Positions 8,754 through 18,060 are shown, numbered from the stretch's first letter. The stretch is DNA of 36,249 nt from Methanobacteriota archaeon (GCA_020029475.1 JAIBJG010000008.1:1-36249), one strand, 5' to 3'. The notes: generated by a model not told the origin, from the sequence alone. Numbers and translations: made by a program.

Positions 8754-9691
8754 GCGAGGCGTACGAGACGGTCCTGAACCACCTCCTGTTCCACAAGGCG
8801 CTGATCAGCGAGCACGATGGCGCGGAACGGATCAGCCGCTACGTGTCGATGCTCGGGGAGATCGATCAGGGGATGCACGTCGCCCTGCGGGACCCGTTCG
8901 AGAAGGCGGTCGCCGCGGCGTTCGAGCTCGTGATTGAGAGGCAGCTCGACCCGTGGGACCTGGACATCGCGCAGTTCACGCGGATGTTCCTGGAGAAGGT
9001 CCAGGCGGGCGGGCCCGTGAACTTCGTCACGGCGGGGAAGCTGATCTTCATGGCGTGGTCGATCCTCAAGCTCCAGTCCGACTCCGTCCTCGTGAGCGCG
9101 GCGCCCCCCGTCGAGGAGGCCCCGGCGGACTGGGACTTCGGCGGGCTCCAGGGGTCCGAGGACCTCGACTTCAACGAGGCGGTCCTGGACGCGGGACGGC
9201 TTCCGATCGCCGAGGCGATCCGCCGACCCGGGAGACGGGCCGTCACCCTGATGGAGCTCATGGACGCGTTCGACGACGCCCGGCGGGACGCAGAGATCCA
9301 GCTCCAGCTCGCCGCCCTCCGAGCGCAGGCGGTGAAGTCGTTCGCCCCGAACTTCCACGACAAGGTCCACTCCGAGGACCTGTCCGAGGACATCGGACTC
9401 ACGTGGAGCCGGATCCTCGGATTCAACGGGAACGCGGTGCCGCTGGGCAACCTCGCGACCCCGCGAGACCGGTGGGAGCTGATCACGGTGTTCGTGTCCG
9501 TCCTCTTCCTCGCGAAGATGGAGAAGGTGAAGCTCTGGCAGGAGGCGTACCCCGAGGGCGACATCCTTGTCCAGCGGATCGCCCCGGACGCGTCCCTGAA
9601 CGCGGAGGAGCTCGCCGCGATTCCGGCGGTCGCGCCGACGGCGGCGGGGGGACCCGCGAGTGCCGCGGCAGCACCGGAGGAACTCCCGTGA
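8750..9691 (+). CDS. scpA: Condensin kleisin subunit ScpA
   Basis: The kleisin bridges the SMC heads and binds ScpB. The 313 residues contain the N-terminal family signature PFEKAVAAAFELVIERQLDPWDLDIAQF followed by TAGKLIFMAWSILKLQSD. A Pro/Glu-rich linker follows, then a C-terminal winged-helix region (about 220-280, WELITVFVSVLFLAKMEK). An Ala/Pro-rich tail of about 25 residues is unconserved. The start overlaps the smc stop by four bases (ATGA) and the stop overlaps the scpB start (GTGA), indicating coupled translation. Only the position, length and motifs are seen; the partner interactions are family knowledge. Confidence 0.95.
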   Translation: MSEAYETVLNHLLFHKALISEHDGAERISRYVSMLGEIDQGMHVALRDPFEKAVAAAFELVIERQLDPWDLDIAQFTRMFLEKVQAGGPVNFVTAGKLIFMAWSILKLQSDSVLVSAAPPVEEAPADWDFGGLQGSEDLDFNEAVLDAGRLPIAEAIRRPGRRAVTLMELMDAFDDARRDAEIQLQLAALRAQAVKSFAPNFHDKVHSEDLSEDIGLTWSRILGFNGNAVPLGNLATPRDRWELITVFVSVLFLAKMEKVKLWQEAYPEGDILVQRIAPDASLNAEELAAIPAVAPTAAGGPASAAAAPEELP

Positions 9692-10317
9692 CGGACGAGA
9701 AGGGGATCGTCGAGGCGGCGCTGTTCTCCGCGGGACGACCCGTGTCCGCGGAGGAGCTCGCGCAGAGCACCCGGGTCACGGTCGCAAAGGTCCGGGTCCA
9801 CCTGGAGGAGCTCGCCTCGGATTACGCGGCCCGGTCCAGCGCGGTCGAGGTCGCCGCCGTGGGAGAGAAGTGGACGATGCAGATCCGGATGGAGTACACG
9901 GACCGGGCGCGGGCGTTCGCCCCGCCGGAGATCGAGCGGGACCTGCTGAAGACCGCGGCCCTCGTCGCGTACCACCAGCCCGTCCTCCAAAGCGACCTCG
10001 GGGACATGATCGGCTCGAAGGTGTACGAGCACGTGCAGGCGCTCGCGGGCCTGAACCTCATCAACAAGAGGCCGAGCGGGCGCAGCTTCGAGCTGACGAC
10101 GACCCGCTACTTCGTCGAGTTCTTCGGGATCAAGGCCGCGGACCGGGAGGGGATTCGGCGGCTCCTCGCAGAGAAGGCGGGGGTGAAGTTCACACCGAAG
10201 CCCGACAGGGGCGCCGACGATGGAACCTCCGCGGAAGGTGCGCCCGCCAACGAATCGTCCCAGGGATCGCCGTCTCCGTCACCCGGTTCTGCGGGAGAGC
10301 CGATAACCGGCGGATAG
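9688..10317 (+). CDS. scpB: Condensin accessory subunit ScpB
   Basis: The 209 residues have two winged-helix domains: the first from GIVEAALFSAGRPVSAEELA, the second around DLLKTAALVAYHQPVLQSDL and VYEHVQALAGLNLINKR with the typical TTTRYFVEFFGI ending. ScpB dimers bind the ScpA linker in the SMC complex. The start is GTG 9688, inside the GTGA overlap with scpA; a longer open frame upstream is only a shadow of scpA. The last 30 residues are a disordered Ser/Pro/Gly tail. It ends three bases before the TATA box of the next gene. Confidence 0.95.
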   Translation: MTDEKGIVEAALFSAGRPVSAEELAQSTRVTVAKVRVHLEELASDYAARSSAVEVAAVGEKWTMQIRMEYTDRARAFAPPEIERDLLKTAALVAYHQPVLQSDLGDMIGSKVYEHVQALAGLNLINKRPSGRSFELTTTRYFVEFFGIKAADREGIRRLLAEKAGVKFTPKPDRGADDGTSAEGAPANESSQGSPSPSPGSAGEPITGG

Positions 10318-10320
10318 CGC

Positions 10321-10382
10321 TTAAATAGCATGAGCCTCCTAACGAAATATCAGGTCGCGTCCCCAGTGAGTGAACACCTCAC
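10321..10382 (+). promoter_or_regulatory. Promoter of the giant repeat protein
   Basis: A TATA-like box (TTAAATA, 10321-10327) begins three bases after the scpB stop, giving an expected transcript start near 10350 and a leader of about 55 bases before GTG 10407. The leader holds a short dyad, GTGAG (10366-10370) and CTCAC (10378-10382), of doubtful significance. The downstream gene therefore has its own promoter but could also be reached by read-through from smc-scpAB. Confidence 0.45.
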
Positions 10383-10406
10383 CGCGGCATCCTGGAGTGG
10401 TCCAGC

Positions 10407-13400
10407 GTGAGCGGGTACCTCAAAGACATCGCGCTCCGGAAACAACTCGAGGAGAAGGTACGGGAGGCGACCCGGTCCCGCTCGGACGCGGAGAAGGCCC
10501 TACAGAGCGCGGGCGACCTGATCACATCGGGCCGACGGGTCGACGCCGTCACGACGGAGGCGGACGAGTTACTCGCGGAGGCCACCTCCGCGATGACCGC
10601 GAAGGACTACCGCCTCGCCCTCGACAAGGCCGTCGCCGCGAGGGACAAGGCCCGCCGGATCTACGAGGAGCGGGTGAAGGAAATCGTGAACGCGAGCGCC
10701 AGCCTCGTGACGATGACGAAGGCGCTCGGCTCGGATGTCGTGGAGAACGAGGTCGCGATCACCCGGGCGCGCGAGGCGCTCGGCTCGGAGGACTTCGAGA
10801 CCGCGATCGACCTGGCGAAGAAGGTGTGGAAGCGCCAGGAGAAGGTCCTACACGAGCACATGTCCGGCTCCTTCTCCCGCGCGCAGAGCCTGATCATGGC
10901 CGCGAAGAACCTCGGGCGGGACACGGGCCCCGTCGAGGACCTCCTCTCCCGCGCGCGGTCCGCGATGGAGTCGAACGACTTCGAGCTCGCGATGGGGTTC
11001 ACGAAGGAGTGCCTGGAGACCGTGACGGGTGAGCTCCGCTCGGAGCTCGACCGCTCGATCCTCGACTCCGAGGGACTGATGCGGACCGCGAAGGAGATGG
11101 GCGCGGACGCCACGAAGATGGCCCAGCTCATCGAGAGGGCCCGGGCGGACATGGAGAAGCTCGAATTCGAGAAGGCGTTCAACGCCCTGAAGCAGAGCAA
11201 GGCGGAGGGGGACAAGGCCCTCCAGAAGGGGCTCGAGGGCAAGATCACGGATTTCACCCAGTGGGTCGCGAAGGCGGAGAAGCTCGGGGCGAACACGACC
11301 CCGGCCCGGGCCGCGTTCCGGCACGCGGAGGGCGCGATCCGGGAGAACCGGTACCAGGACGGGGCGACGTTCGCCCGCCAGGGGTTCCAGGCCCTCCAGC
11401 AGGCGCAGTTCCAGCGGGTCCTCCTGATGATGAACCAGAGCCGGGACAAGTTCATCGCGGCGAAGAGCCTCGGGGCGGACCTCGGCGGGCCCTTCGGGCT
11501 CTTCGAGCAGGCCCGCCAGGCCCTCCAGCAGGGGGACTTCGAGGCCGCGGTCGGCGCGGTCCGGAAGGCGGACGCGGATATCGACCGGATCGTATCCGAG
11601 TCCCGGGACGTCGAGGGTTCCGTGCGGGACTTCACGAAGACGATCGCGGAGGCAGAGACCCTGGGGGTCGCGGTCGGGAACGCCCGGCGGCACCTGGACC
11701 GGGCTCGGCAGTCCCTCCAAGCGAAGGATTTCGCGGTCACCCGGGAGTCCGTGAAGAAGGGGCGGGAGGAGCTCGAGCGTGCGGAGTACGACCGCACGAT
11801 GGAGATCGTCGAGAAGACGGAGTTCATCCTGACTTCCGGGGAGCGCCTGGGGGCGGACCTGTCCGAGTCCAGCAAGGCCCTCGAGGAGGCGATCCTCGCG
11901 ACGAAGGAGAAGGACTACCGCCGGGCGACGGAGCTCGCGGTGAAGAGCCGGAACCTCGCGGAGGGCGCCCTCCAGAAGCGGCTCGATGACGGCCTGACGG
12001 GATTGAAGGCCTCCCTCCAGTTCCTCGGGGACGACGCGAACGCGGTCCGCAGCCTCGTCTCGAAGGCGGAGAGCGCCGTCGCGGCGAAGGACATCGAGGG
12101 GGCGTTCGGGTTCCTCGCGGAGGGCCAGAAGGTCTCGGAGAACCGGACGAAGGACAGAGCCACACAGTACCACGAGACCGTCCGCTCCGCGGTGCGGCTG
12201 ATGCAGGATCTCGGCTCCGACGTCGGCGGCCTCGACGGGGTGCTGAAGGAGATGAACGCGGCGATGGCGGACGGCCGGTTCGCGGACGTGATCGGGATGC
12301 GGGAGCGGGTCGGGAAGGACATCGCGGCCGCATCGGAGTCCGTGTTCAACCTCGTCAAGCAGAAGGTCGTGCAAGCGAAGAACATGCGGATCAACATCGA
12401 CGAGATGCGGGAGCTCCTGAAGAGGGCGAAGATGTCCCTCGGGGTCGAGGACGTCGTCGAGGCCCTCCGCCTGATGAAAGAGACGAACGACCGCGCGAAC
12501 AAGGTCCTCGACCTCTACCGCACGACACACAACGCGATCTCGAGCGCCGCGGCCCTCGTCGCGGAGGCGAAGAAGCGGGAGGTCGACGTCACGAAGGTCC
12601 TCGAGATGCTCCTCGAGTCGAAGAAGGCGTTCGAGCGCCTGGACTTCGAGCGGGCCCTGGAGCTCGCGAACCGGTCGAAGGCGGAGACGGAGAAGCTGAT
12701 GGTCCTGTACACGTCCGCGCAGCGCCTGATCTCGAGCCGGGAGAAGCTCGACGTCGCGGGCCGGATGGGGATCGACGCCCCGGACCTCCGGGACCTCTTG
12801 AACGTCGCGAAGGAGGCGATGAAAGCCAAGGACTACGAGAGGGCCCTCCAGCTCTCGGAGCGGGCGGAGAAGGGCCTCACGGACCTGATCTCGGACAAGG
12901 TCGCGAGCCTCATCACCACCGCGGAGGGCGTCCTCTCCGGGATCGAGGGGGCCGCTCTCTCCGCCGTCCAGAACAAGGTCATCCAGGTCCGCAGCCTCGC
13001 GGACAGCCAGCAGCTCGGCGCCGCCGCGGACATGGCGCTCCAGGTGCGGGACGAGGTGGAGAAGCTGAAGCGCACCTGGGAGCAGGCCGGAGTCGCGATG
13101 AAGCGGGCCCGGGACGCGATCGCGGAGGTGGAGACGATGAACCTCGACCCGGCCTCTGCGAAGCGGCTCCTGGAGAAGGCGGACCGGTCGTACAAATCCG
13201 GCCGCTTCGACGAGGCGCTCGACCTCGCGAACAAGGCCAGCTCGGAACTCACGACGGAGACGGAGCAGAACGTCGCGGGCACGATGAAGCGGTTCGAGGA
13301 GTCCATCGACAAGGCGAAGCGGGAGGGCGTGGACACCCGGTCCGCGGAGAAGCTCTTCGAGCGCGCGAAGGAGTTCCTTCGGGAGCGGAAGTTCCGGCAG

Positions 13401-14930
13401 GCCCTCGCGGTCGCGATGCAGTCGGAGAACGAGACGGAGCGGGTCTCCCTGCAGCAGGACATGGCCTCGAAGGCGATCCAGACGATCGAGAAGCGGCTCA
13501 CCGGCTTCGGCCACCCGCTGCCGCAGGTCCAGCAGATCGTGGCGGACGCGAAGGCCGCGTTCCGCACGGGGGACTACGTGAAGGCGCTCGACCTCGCGAT
13601 CCGTGGCGGGGACGAGTTCGGCCGCCGGCGGGAGAGCGCGGAGGATGCGATGGAGGCCCGCACGGGGGCGGAGCGGATCGTCGGCGTCCTCGGGACGATC
13701 GGCGCGCAGGCCGCGCGGACGGAAGGGGCGTACCGGGAGGCGGAGGCGGCCCTCGAACGGGGGGACGCGGACGCGGCCCGAAACGCGTACCAGCAGGTCC
13801 TCGAGGGCGGACTCGCAGCGGCGCGGACCCATCTCACGGAGAGGCTCGCGAAGGCCCGCGGGGTCTCGGACCTCGGGCAGCGCCTCGAGGTCGACGTGGC
13901 CTCGAGCAACAAGAAGTTCTCCGAGTCGCGGGCGCAGATCGAGAGCGAGAACTTCGAGAGCGCGTTCCAGCTCATCGAGGCCGGCCTGAAGGATGCGCGG
14001 GCGGGGATCGCGGCGAAGGTCTCCGACGCCCTGACGAACGCGGAGTCCACGGTCCAGCACGCGAAGCGGATCGGCGCGGACGTCGGGGACGCGGAGGAGC
14101 AGCTGAAGCTCGCGAGCCAGGCGCTCCTCGAGGGGGAGTTCGAGAAGGCGCTGAAGCTCATCGAGATGGGCTCCGAGCGCGTGGAGTCCCGCCGGATGGT
14201 CGAGAAGCGGTTCGTCGAGCTCACGTACAAGGCGGAGTCCACGGTCCGGAACGCGAAGAAGTTCGGGATCGATGTGAAGGAGGCGGAGCGGGCCCTCCAG
14301 ACCTCCATCCAGATCAAGAAGACGGACATCACCCGCGCGATCGCGGCGGCGGAGGACGCGTACCGTCTCGCCTGGGAGGCCGTCGAGGGGTTCGCCCCGA
14401 ACATTCAGGGGAGCCTGGAGGTCGAGGTCCCGCGACTGGACCAGTGGGCGGAGGCGACCCTCGTCCTGCGGAACACCGGGAAGGCCCTGGCGAAGGACGT
14501 GCAGGTCCGGATCCTCGGGGACGCGGAGGTGGAGGGCCTGAAGGGGCTCGCCGCAATCCGCGCGAAGGGGGAGGAACGGCTCCCGCTCCGGATCCGCATG
14601 ACGGCCCCCGGCGTGATCCCCCTCGTGATCCAGGTCTCGAGCCACCGCGTGATGGACGACAAGGAGTACACCCAGGAGATGATCGCGCAGATCGAGGTCG
14701 TCGCCGGCGCTGCGGCGGGGGCGGACGAGAAGAGGGCCCTCGTGGCAGAGTACGAGAGCCGGTGCCCAATCTGCAAGGGCCAGATCAAGAAGGGGTTCAC
14801 GATCGCGAAGTGCTCCTGCGGGCGCGACTTCCACGAGCTGTGCGCGTCCCGCGTCGGGCGGTGCCCCGTCTGCTTCCGGCCCCTGGAAACCGCGGACAAG
14901 AAGAAGAAGCTCAGATTCGACGTCGGTTAG
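10407..14930 (+). CDS. Giant helical-repeat protein with Ig-like and RING-like C-terminal domains
   Basis: I do not recognise this 1507-residue protein as a named family. Residues about 1-1320 are an array of roughly 18-20 units of about 70 residues. Each has a helix, a turn like LGADxxxA, another helix, then xDFExA and a third helix. Examples of the turn are ALGSD, NLGRD, EMGAD, KLGAN, SLGAD, RLGAD, DLGSD, RIGAD, KFGID. This suggests a long TPR-like or spectrin-like solenoid. Residues about 1332-1432 look like a beta-sandwich of the CARDB/NEW3 type (VLRNTGKALAKDVQVRILGD). The end has a cross-brace zinc pattern: C1453, C1456, C1469, C1471, H1476, C1479, C1486, C1489, as in RING fingers. There is no signal peptide or membrane helix, so it is probably cytoplasmic. 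GTG 10407 gives MSGYLKDIALRKQ; no nearby ATG is better. It follows smc-scpAB on the same strand; a role as scaffold near the condensin is inference only. Confidence 0.85.
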   Translation: MSGYLKDIALRKQLEEKVREATRSRSDAEKALQSAGDLITSGRRVDAVTTEADELLAEATSAMTAKDYRLALDKAVAARDKARRIYEERVKEIVNASASLVTMTKALGSDVVENEVAITRAREALGSEDFETAIDLAKKVWKRQEKVLHEHMSGSFSRAQSLIMAAKNLGRDTGPVEDLLSRARSAMESNDFELAMGFTKECLETVTGELRSELDRSILDSEGLMRTAKEMGADATKMAQLIERARADMEKLEFEKAFNALKQSKAEGDKALQKGLEGKITDFTQWVAKAEKLGANTTPARAAFRHAEGAIRENRYQDGATFARQGFQALQQAQFQRVLLMMNQSRDKFIAAKSLGADLGGPFGLFEQARQALQQGDFEAAVGAVRKADADIDRIVSESRDVEGSVRDFTKTIAEAETLGVAVGNARRHLDRARQSLQAKDFAVTRESVKKGREELERAEYDRTMEIVEKTEFILTSGERLGADLSESSKALEEAILATKEKDYRRATELAVKSRNLAEGALQKRLDDGLTGLKASLQFLGDDANAVRSLVSKAESAVAAKDIEGAFGFLAEGQKVSENRTKDRATQYHETVRSAVRLMQDLGSDVGGLDGVLKEMNAAMADGRFADVIGMRERVGKDIAAASESVFNLVKQKVVQAKNMRINIDEMRELLKRAKMSLGVEDVVEALRLMKETNDRANKVLDLYRTTHNAISSAAALVAEAKKREVDVTKVLEMLLESKKAFERLDFERALELANRSKAETEKLMVLYTSAQRLISSREKLDVAGRMGIDAPDLRDLLNVAKEAMKAKDYERALQLSERAEKGLTDLISDKVASLITTAEGVLSGIEGAALSAVQNKVIQVRSLADSQQLGAAADMALQVRDEVEKLKRTWEQAGVAMKRARDAIAEVETMNLDPASAKRLLEKADRSYKSGRFDEALDLANKASSELTTETEQNVAGTMKRFEESIDKAKREGVDTRSAEKLFERAKEFLRERKFRQALAVAMQSENETERVSLQQDMASKAIQTIEKRLTGFGHPLPQVQQIVADAKAAFRTGDYVKALDLAIRGGDEFGRRRESAEDAMEARTGAERIVGVLGTIGAQAARTEGAYREAEAALERGDADAARNAYQQVLEGGLAAARTHLTERLAKARGVSDLGQRLEVDVASSNKKFSESRAQIESENFESAFQLIEAGLKDARAGIAAKVSDALTNAESTVQHAKRIGADVGDAEEQLKLASQALLEGEFEKALKLIEMGSERVESRRMVEKRFVELTYKAESTVRNAKKFGIDVKEAERALQTSIQIKKTDITRAIAAAEDAYRLAWEAVEGFAPNIQGSLEVEVPRLDQWAEATLVLRNTGKALAKDVQVRILGDAEVEGLKGLAAIRAKGEERLPLRIRMTAPGVIPLVIQVSSHRVMDDKEYTQEMIAQIEVVAGAAAGADEKRALVAEYESRCPICKGQIKKGFTIAKCSCGRDFHELCASRVGRCPVCFRPLETADKKKKLRFDVG

Positions 14931-16486
14931 GCGAGACGGCCGACCCGGGCCTCCACGACCTCCGCGATCTCCCCCGCCCGCATCATCCCCACGACCCGGT
15001 CGATGTCCCCGGACGTCGAGCGGTCCGACGTGAGCCGCGGGATCGACTTCCGGATCAGCCGGTGCGCGAACCGCGGGCCGAGCCCCGCCTTCAGCGGCTT
15101 CCGGAACTCGAGGCCCTGGGCCCCGCACAGGTACTCGATCGCGACGACGCGGCGGGCGTTCTCCAGGATGTGACGGGCCTTCAACGCCGCGCCCTGGCCC
15201 ATGGAGTTGTGGTCCTCCTGGTTCGCAGACGCGGGGATCGAGTCCGCGGACGCAGGGTGCGCGTACACCTTGTTCTCGGACGCGAGGGCGGCGGCGGTGT
15301 ACTGGAGGACCATCATCCCGCTCTGCAGCCCCCCGTGTTCCGTCAGGAACGGCGGGAGCTCGCTGAGCTGGGGGTCCACGAGCCGTGCGGTCCGTCGCTC
15401 GGAGAACGCGCCGAGGACCGTGAGCCCGAGACCCAGGAAGTCGAGGGCCATCGCGAGGCTCTGGCCGTGGAAGTTCCCCCCGCTCAGGCTCTCCCCGGTC
15501 TCCGGGAAGATCAGGGGGTTGTCCGTCGCGGAGTTGATCTCGATCTCCAGGACCTGGCGGGCGTAGTGGATCGACTCGAAGCAGGCGCCGAGGACCTGCG
15601 GGATGCACCGGAGCGAGTACGGGTCCTGGACACGGTGCGGGCCCTTGTGGCTCGTCACGATCTCGCTGTCCTGGAGGAGCTTCGTCATGTTCCCCGCCAC
15701 GAGGTGCTGCCCGACCTGCTTCTTGAGGCGGGAGAGCCGCTCGTCGAACGGCACGGGACTTCCCCGGAGAGCCTCGAAGCTCATCGACGCCGCGATCTCC
15801 GAATCCTTGAGGAGCGCGAGGGCGTCCGTGACGAGGAGGCACCCGAGTCCCGCCATCACCGCGGTGCCGTTCAGGATCGCGAGGCCCTCCTTCGCCTCGA
15901 GCCGGAGCGGGGTGAGCCCCACGGACCGGAGCGCGGCCGCTCCCGCCATCCGCTTCTCCCCCACGAACGCCTCCCCCTCCCCGATGATCACGAGCGCGAT
16001 GTGGGCGAGGGGGGCGAGGTCCCCGCTCGCGCCGAGGGAGCCCCTCGACGGGACCACGGGGTGGACGCCGTGGTTCAGCATCTTCAGGAGGAGCTCGACG
16101 ACCTCGGGCCGGACGCCGGAGTACCCCTTCGCGAGAGCGTTCGCCCGGATCAGCATCGACGCCCGGACGTCGTCCACGTGGAGGGGCGGGCCCGCCCCCG
16201 CCGCGTGGCTCCTCACGAGGTTCTCCTGGAGGCGGAGGAGGTCTCCCTTCGAGACCGGCACGTGCTCGAGCTGCCCGAAGCCCGTCGTCACCCCGTACAC
16301 GGGCCGACCGCTCTCGACGATCTTGTGCAGGGCCGCGTGGCACGCCTGGACCCGCCGGAGCCCGAGATGGCTGAGCTTCACGGGTTCCCCGCCCCGGGCG
16401 ACCCGGACGACCTCCTCGACGGTAAGCGAGTCCCCATCGATCGCGAGCAGCGCACGTCCCCCGGGCGGCGATGGGACGCGCGCCAT
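14927..16486 (-). CDS. hutH: Histidine ammonia-lyase
   Basis: HutH deaminates L-histidine to urocanate, the first step of histidine breakdown, in the cytoplasm. The 519 residues carry the MIO-forming triad in GSLGASGDLAPLAH, the family segments YGVTTGFGQLEHVPV and QDPYSLRCIPQVLGACFES, NSATDNPLIF, and FHGQSLAMALDFL. Length is normal. ATG 16486 is preferred; a GTG 12 codons upstream (16522) would add a poorly conserved extension. The stop overlaps the stop of the giant repeat gene tail-to-tail by four bases (14927-14930). No other hut genes are in the window. Related MIO enzymes (phenylalanine or tyrosine ammonia-lyase) share these motifs, but the overall sequence reads as HutH. Confidence 0.9.
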   Translation of the reverse strand: MARVPSPPGGRALLAIDGDSLTVEEVVRVARGGEPVKLSHLGLRRVQACHAALHKIVESGRPVYGVTTGFGQLEHVPVSKGDLLRLQENLVRSHAAGAGPPLHVDDVRASMLIRANALAKGYSGVRPEVVELLLKMLNHGVHPVVPSRGSLGASGDLAPLAHIALVIIGEGEAFVGEKRMAGAAALRSVGLTPLRLEAKEGLAILNGTAVMAGLGCLLVTDALALLKDSEIAASMSFEALRGSPVPFDERLSRLKKQVGQHLVAGNMTKLLQDSEIVTSHKGPHRVQDPYSLRCIPQVLGACFESIHYARQVLEIEINSATDNPLIFPETGESLSGGNFHGQSLAMALDFLGLGLTVLGAFSERRTARLVDPQLSELPPFLTEHGGLQSGMMVLQYTAAALASENKVYAHPASADSIPASANQEDHNSMGQGAALKARHILENARRVVAIEYLCGAQGLEFRKPLKAGLGPRFAHRLIRKSIPRLTSDRSTSGDIDRVVGMMRAGEIAEVVEARVGRLA

Positions 16487-16509
16487 TAAGGCTTTGCGCG
16501 GGTCGCCCC

Positions 16510-17469
16510 ATGGAGGCGACACCCGAAAAGGTTCATAGCGGCACCCCCGATTCGGCGGGCGTGCAGATCGTGTTCCTGGGGACGAGCGGGTCGTGGCCGA
16601 CCCCGAAGCGGAACGTGTCCGCGGTCGCCGTGAAGCGGGGGCCTGAGGTCCTCCTGTTCGACTGCGGCGAGGGCACGCAGCGGCAGTTCATGCTCTCGAA
16701 GCTGTCGTTCATGCAGACCTCGAGGGTCTTCCTCACGCACTTCCACGGGGACCACTTCCTCGGCCTCCCCGGGCTCGTCCAGTCGATGTCGATGAACGGA
16801 CGGGAGAGGGAGCTCTTCGTGCACGGGCCCGCGGGGACGGAGGATCTCGTACGTGCCCTCGTGAACATCGGCCACTTCGCCCCCGCGTACTCCGTCGTCG
16901 CGAAGGGGCTGAAGGGCGGGGATGCGGTGGATTGCGGGGAGTACGTCGTCCGGGCGGTCGAGACGTCCCACGCGGTCCCGTCCGTCGGGTACGTCCTCGA
17001 GGAGGCGACCCGCCCGGGACGGTTCAACCTCGAGAAGGCGAAAGCCCTCGGGGTCCCGGAAGGCCCGCTGTTCAGCCGCCTCCAGGAGGGGAACGCCGTG
17101 AGCGTCGGCGGTCGGACGGTCGCGCCGGAGATGGTCCTCGGCCCGCCCCGCCGGGGACGGAAGATCGTGTACACCGGGGACACGCTCCCGTCGGACCGCG
17201 TCCTCGAGGCGTCCCGGAACGCGGACGTACTGATCCACGACGCGACCGCGGACACCGCGCTGGAGGAGAAGGCGAACCGGTACGGCCACTCCACGGGGCG
17301 TCAGGCCGCGGAGATCGCGCGGGACGCGGGGGTGCGGACCTTGATCCTCACCCACGTGAGCCCACGGTACGAGGACACGTCGACGATCCTCTCGGAGGCG
17401 AAGGCGGTGTTCCCGAACACGTACATGGCGGAGGATTTCTTCGAGTACGAGGTGCCGTACCCGGAGTGA
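16510..17469 (+). CDS. rnz: Ribonuclease Z (tRNA 3'-processing endonuclease)
   Basis: RNase Z cuts precursor tRNAs after the discriminator base, which is needed here because the tRNA gene in this window lacks CCA. The 319 residues show the metallo-beta-lactamase fold: VFLGTSGSWPTPKRN, FDCGEGTQRQ, the zinc motif HFHGDHFLGLPGL, ETSHAVPSVGYVLEE, IVYTGDTLPS and LILTHVSPRY. ATG 16510 is given as start, but GTG 16561 (VQIVFLG) would match the usual short family N-terminus and would sit about 25 bases after an AT-richer patch (16527-16538), giving a leaderless mRNA of 302 codons. The gene is divergent from hutH and convergent with the HTH-CBS gene, four bases apart. Confidence 0.93.
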   Translation: MEATPEKVHSGTPDSAGVQIVFLGTSGSWPTPKRNVSAVAVKRGPEVLLFDCGEGTQRQFMLSKLSFMQTSRVFLTHFHGDHFLGLPGLVQSMSMNGRERELFVHGPAGTEDLVRALVNIGHFAPAYSVVAKGLKGGDAVDCGEYVVRAVETSHAVPSVGYVLEEATRPGRFNLEKAKALGVPEGPLFSRLQEGNAVSVGGRTVAPEMVLGPPRRGRKIVYTGDTLPSDRVLEASRNADVLIHDATADTALEEKANRYGHSTGRQAAEIARDAGVRTLILTHVSPRYEDTSTILSEAKAVFPNTYMAEDFFEYEVPYPE

Positions 17470-17473
17470 CGGC

Positions 17474-18034
17474 TCACAGGAGCTTGAGGAGGTCCGACTT
17501 CGTCAGGATCCCCGTGACGTCCCCGCGGGTCGTCACAAGGACCGCGTTGTAATGGCGGAGGAGGCTCGCGGCGAGTTCCACGGGGGCCTTCGAGTCGATC
17601 ACGGGGAACGGCGGGTCCATCACCTCCTCCACGCGGATCCGCGAGAGCTCCTTCGGCTCCTTGCCCGCGAGGATCAGGTCCGTGATCGTCTTGTCCGAAA
17701 GGCTCCCGACGTTCCGGCCGAGGTGGAACACGGGGAGCTGGGAGAACTTGTAGTGCCGCATCTCCGCGGTCGCCGCCTCGAGGGAGATCTTCGCGTCGAT
17801 GAACTGGAGCTTCCGGGTCTGGACCTGCTCGACCAGGGCCTTCTTCTCCTGCCGGCGCATCTCCGCCTCGAGGGCGTTCATGATCCGCCGGACGATCTCG
17901 TAACTCGGATTCATCTGTCGCTTCTCGACCTTCACGATCGTGGACTGGGAGACGCCCGCGACCTTCGATAGGGCGGTCTGCGTGATGCCGAGCATCTTCC
18001 GCATCCTCGGGATCTCGTCGACGTCCGGGAGCAC
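17474..18034 (-). CDS. HTH-CBS domain transcription regulator
   Basis: The 186 residues combine an N-terminal XRE-type helix-turn-helix (about 8-58: RMRKMLGITQTALSKVAGVS, then QSTIVKVEKRQMNPS) with a CBS-domain pair (about 72-186, including YKFSQLPVFHLGRNVGSLSD and VEEVMDPPFPVI, ending GDVTGILTKSDLLKLL). CBS pairs usually bind adenosyl ligands such as AMP, ATP or SAM. This architecture is widespread in archaea. The gene lies divergently next to the S-adenosylmethionine synthetase gene, so a SAM- or adenylate-sensing regulator of that gene is an attractive but unproven idea. The upstream dyad (18061-18074) fits autoregulation. Confidence 0.88.
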   Translation of the reverse strand: MLPDVDEIPRMRKMLGITQTALSKVAGVSQSTIVKVEKRQMNPSYEIVRRIMNALEAEMRRQEKKALVEQVQTRKLQFIDAKISLEAATAEMRHYKFSQLPVFHLGRNVGSLSDKTITDLILAGKEPKELSRIRVEEVMDPPFPVIDSKAPVELAASLLRHYNAVLVTTRGDVTGILTKSDLLKLL

Positions 18035-18060
18035 GCCCGCGGGAATGCGCCGGGCTTCTT

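Noticed and set aside
10366-10382. GTGAG/CTCAC dyad in the leader of the giant gene as an operator
   Set aside because: Only five base pairs, not placed over the TATA box or start site; kept only as a remark in the promoter entry.
10848-16511. Very long open frame on the minus strand (over 1800 codons) opposite the giant repeat gene and hutH
   Set aside because: It is a by-product of GC-rich codon use: it crosses two real genes, its product is a run of Arg, Gly, Pro and Leu without motifs, and the opposing frames have clear protein families.
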